Shown here: positions 5,524-6,717 of the stretch, in pieces | Position numbering within the stretch: the first letter of the stretch is position 1 | Layout: every line of letters begins with the position of its first letter | Assembly (NCBI GenBank): GCA_017446645.1 | Contig: JAFSQO010000356.1 | Span: forward strand, 1-6,717 | Direction: 5' to 3' | Origin: Synergistaceae bacterium | GTDB lineage: Bacteria > Synergistota > Synergistia > Synergistales > Aminobacteriaceae | DNA: 6,717 bases | The notes under the pieces: generated by a model | The model's database searches: none | Told to the model about the DNA's origin: nothing | The model's input: the letters and a program-made list of their open reading frames with translations, nothing else | Translations under genes and position numbers: made by a program

Positions 5524-6690
5524 ATGCAAAATTTTTTCTGGCATAATCCTACAGCATTAATCTTCGGCAAAGACACTGTGAAAGACTTGGCTGCCCACCT
5601 CAAGGCGGATAATGTCAAAAGCGTCTTGCTCGTTTACGGCGGCAAAGGGACTTTCAAGAGCGGTGCCTATGCCCAGGTTACTGACATGCTCACGAAAAAC
5701 GGAATCAGCTTCCCTGAAGTAAATGACGTTAAGCCCAATCCGTTAATCGACAAAGTCCGTGACGGAATTGCGCGGGTCAAGGCAGGCGGTATCGATGCAA
5801 TCATGCCAGTAGGAGGAGGCAGCGTATTTGACACTGCAAAGGCCATTGCAGCAGGTTCTTGCTATTCAGGGGACGTATGGGACTTCTTCGAGAAAAAAGC
5901 CCCTATCACTAAAGCCATGCCCATTTACGGAGTTTTGACTGCCTCGGCTTCGTCAAGTGAAGTGAATAACATTGCAGTTGTCTCTAATCCTGAGAGCGAG
6001 TTAAAGACTTCGATTACAAGTCCATGTCTTTACCCTAAAGTTTCTGTTATAGATCCTTCGTTTCAGATTACTTTGCCTGAAAAGCAGACGATTTACGGCG
6101 GAGTAGATATTATTGCTCACGTTTTAGAGCGCGTATTAGATGGCGATGAAGGCACAGAGTTAATCGATGAGCAGGGCTATGCGTTAATCCGGACTATGAT
6201 GCGGGTAATTCCTGACTTGCTCGAAAACCCTAAAGATTATGACCTGAGAGCTGAGTATGCTATGGCCGGTGCTATGGCTCACTGCGGATTTTTATCTATG
6301 AGCCGTGAATTCAGGGGAGATTTCTCATCTCACAGAATGGGTCACTCAATCAGCTTATTATTCGGAGCTGCTCATGGTGCATCTTTATCCGTAATTATGC
6401 CTGCATGGGCAAGATACATGAGCGAGGACAATCCTGTGCCATTTGCGAGACTTGGTGAGGCTGTATTCGATATTTATGACGGCACTGACGAGGACAAGGC
6501 TGTAGAAGCTATTGACGCTCTCGAAGATTTCTTCAAGGAAATTAATGCACCGACTACATTACGGGAACTGGGCATTAAAGAAGACGACATTCAGAAACTT
6601 GCTGATACTGCTTCACACGGCGAAACCTTCGGGGTACTAGGGAAGCTGGAACCTGAAGATGTTCTTGAGATCTACAAGCTAGCATATTAA
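5524..6690 (+). CDS. Iron-containing alcohol dehydrogenase, YqhD/butanol dehydrogenase type
   Basis: Members of this family use NAD(P)H and a divalent metal to reduce aldehydes or ketones to alcohols, or run the reverse. The 388-residue length is normal for it. The N-terminal Rossmann-like half begins with FFWHNPTALIFGKDTV, the usual opening of YqhD/BDH proteins. It holds YGGKGTFKSGAY at 38-49 and the nucleotide-binding PVGGGSVFDTAKAIAAG at 95-111. The helical C-terminal half has the expected metal ligands: Asp195 and His199 in GGVDIIAHVLE, and His270 and His284 in SSHRMGHSISLLFGAAHG, with the 14-residue His spacing of the family; His274 is also conserved. The TASASSSE segment (139-146) has Ser where many relatives have ATGSE. 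The substrate cannot be read from sequence. Being coupled to uxaC, it may reduce a hexuronate-derived carbonyl or rebalance redox during sugar-acid fermentation; both are inference. The remaining 27 bases of the window show no clear terminator. Confidence 0.93.
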   Translation: MQNFFWHNPTALIFGKDTVKDLAAHLKADNVKSVLLVYGGKGTFKSGAYAQVTDMLTKNGISFPEVNDVKPNPLIDKVRDGIARVKAGGIDAIMPVGGGSVFDTAKAIAAGSCYSGDVWDFFEKKAPITKAMPIYGVLTASASSSEVNNIAVVSNPESELKTSITSPCLYPKVSVIDPSFQITLPEKQTIYGGVDIIAHVLERVLDGDEGTELIDEQGYALIRTMMRVIPDLLENPKDYDLRAEYAMAGAMAHCGFLSMSREFRGDFSSHRMGHSISLLFGAAHGASLSVIMPAWARYMSEDNPVPFARLGEAVFDIYDGTDEDKAVEAIDALEDFFKEINAPTTLRELGIKEDDIQKLADTASHGETFGVLGKLEPEDVLEIYKLAY

Positions 6691-6717
6691 GAAGACTTTT
6701 CCCCCTGAGATATTCAC

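Overview
This window is bacterial chromosomal DNA of moderate GC content. It is densely coding and arranged as two divergent gene blocks that share a 184-bp (or 226-bp) intergenic region. No sequence search was possible, so the host is inferred. NusA is short and has no C-terminal acidic repeats, and IF-2 has a short N-terminal linker, which argues against a gammaproteobacterium. The rimP-nusA-ylxR-L7Ae-infB order is the one seen in Firmicutes and several other phyla. The sugar-acid and Fe-alcohol-dehydrogenase genes suit an anaerobic, gut-type organism. A Synergistota-like or similar anaerobe is a low-confidence guess.

Minus strand, reading right to left: rimP (30S maturation), nusA (transcription elongation/termination factor), a fused YlxR + L7Ae-type RNA-binding protein, and infB (translation initiation factor IF-2), which runs off the left edge after 373 codons. 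Successive genes overlap by 1, about 14 and 8 bases, so this is a tightly coupled information-processing operon. infB starts with TTG.

Intergenic region: the minus strand carries a consensus TATAAT, then a perfect 7-bp dyad, then a hairpin followed by six Ts. Together they look like a promoter and a terminator/attenuator directly in front of rimP. The plus strand carries an extended -10-like element and a strong Shine-Dalgarno sequence for the other block.

Plus strand, left to right: a RelB/DinJ-type antitoxin and a YoeB/Txe-type toxin overlapping by 1 base; then, after only 24 bases, uxaC (glucuronate/galacturonate isomerase); then, after 11 bases, an iron-containing alcohol dehydrogenase of the YqhD/butanol-dehydrogenase type. 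These four genes could be one transcript, which would place a hexuronate-catabolic gene behind an autoregulated toxin-antitoxin promoter.

I found no clearly new system. The points most worth a second look are the attenuator-like leader of the rimP-nusA-infB operon, the YlxR-L7Ae fusion, and the coupling of the toxin-antitoxin pair to uxaC and the dehydrogenase.
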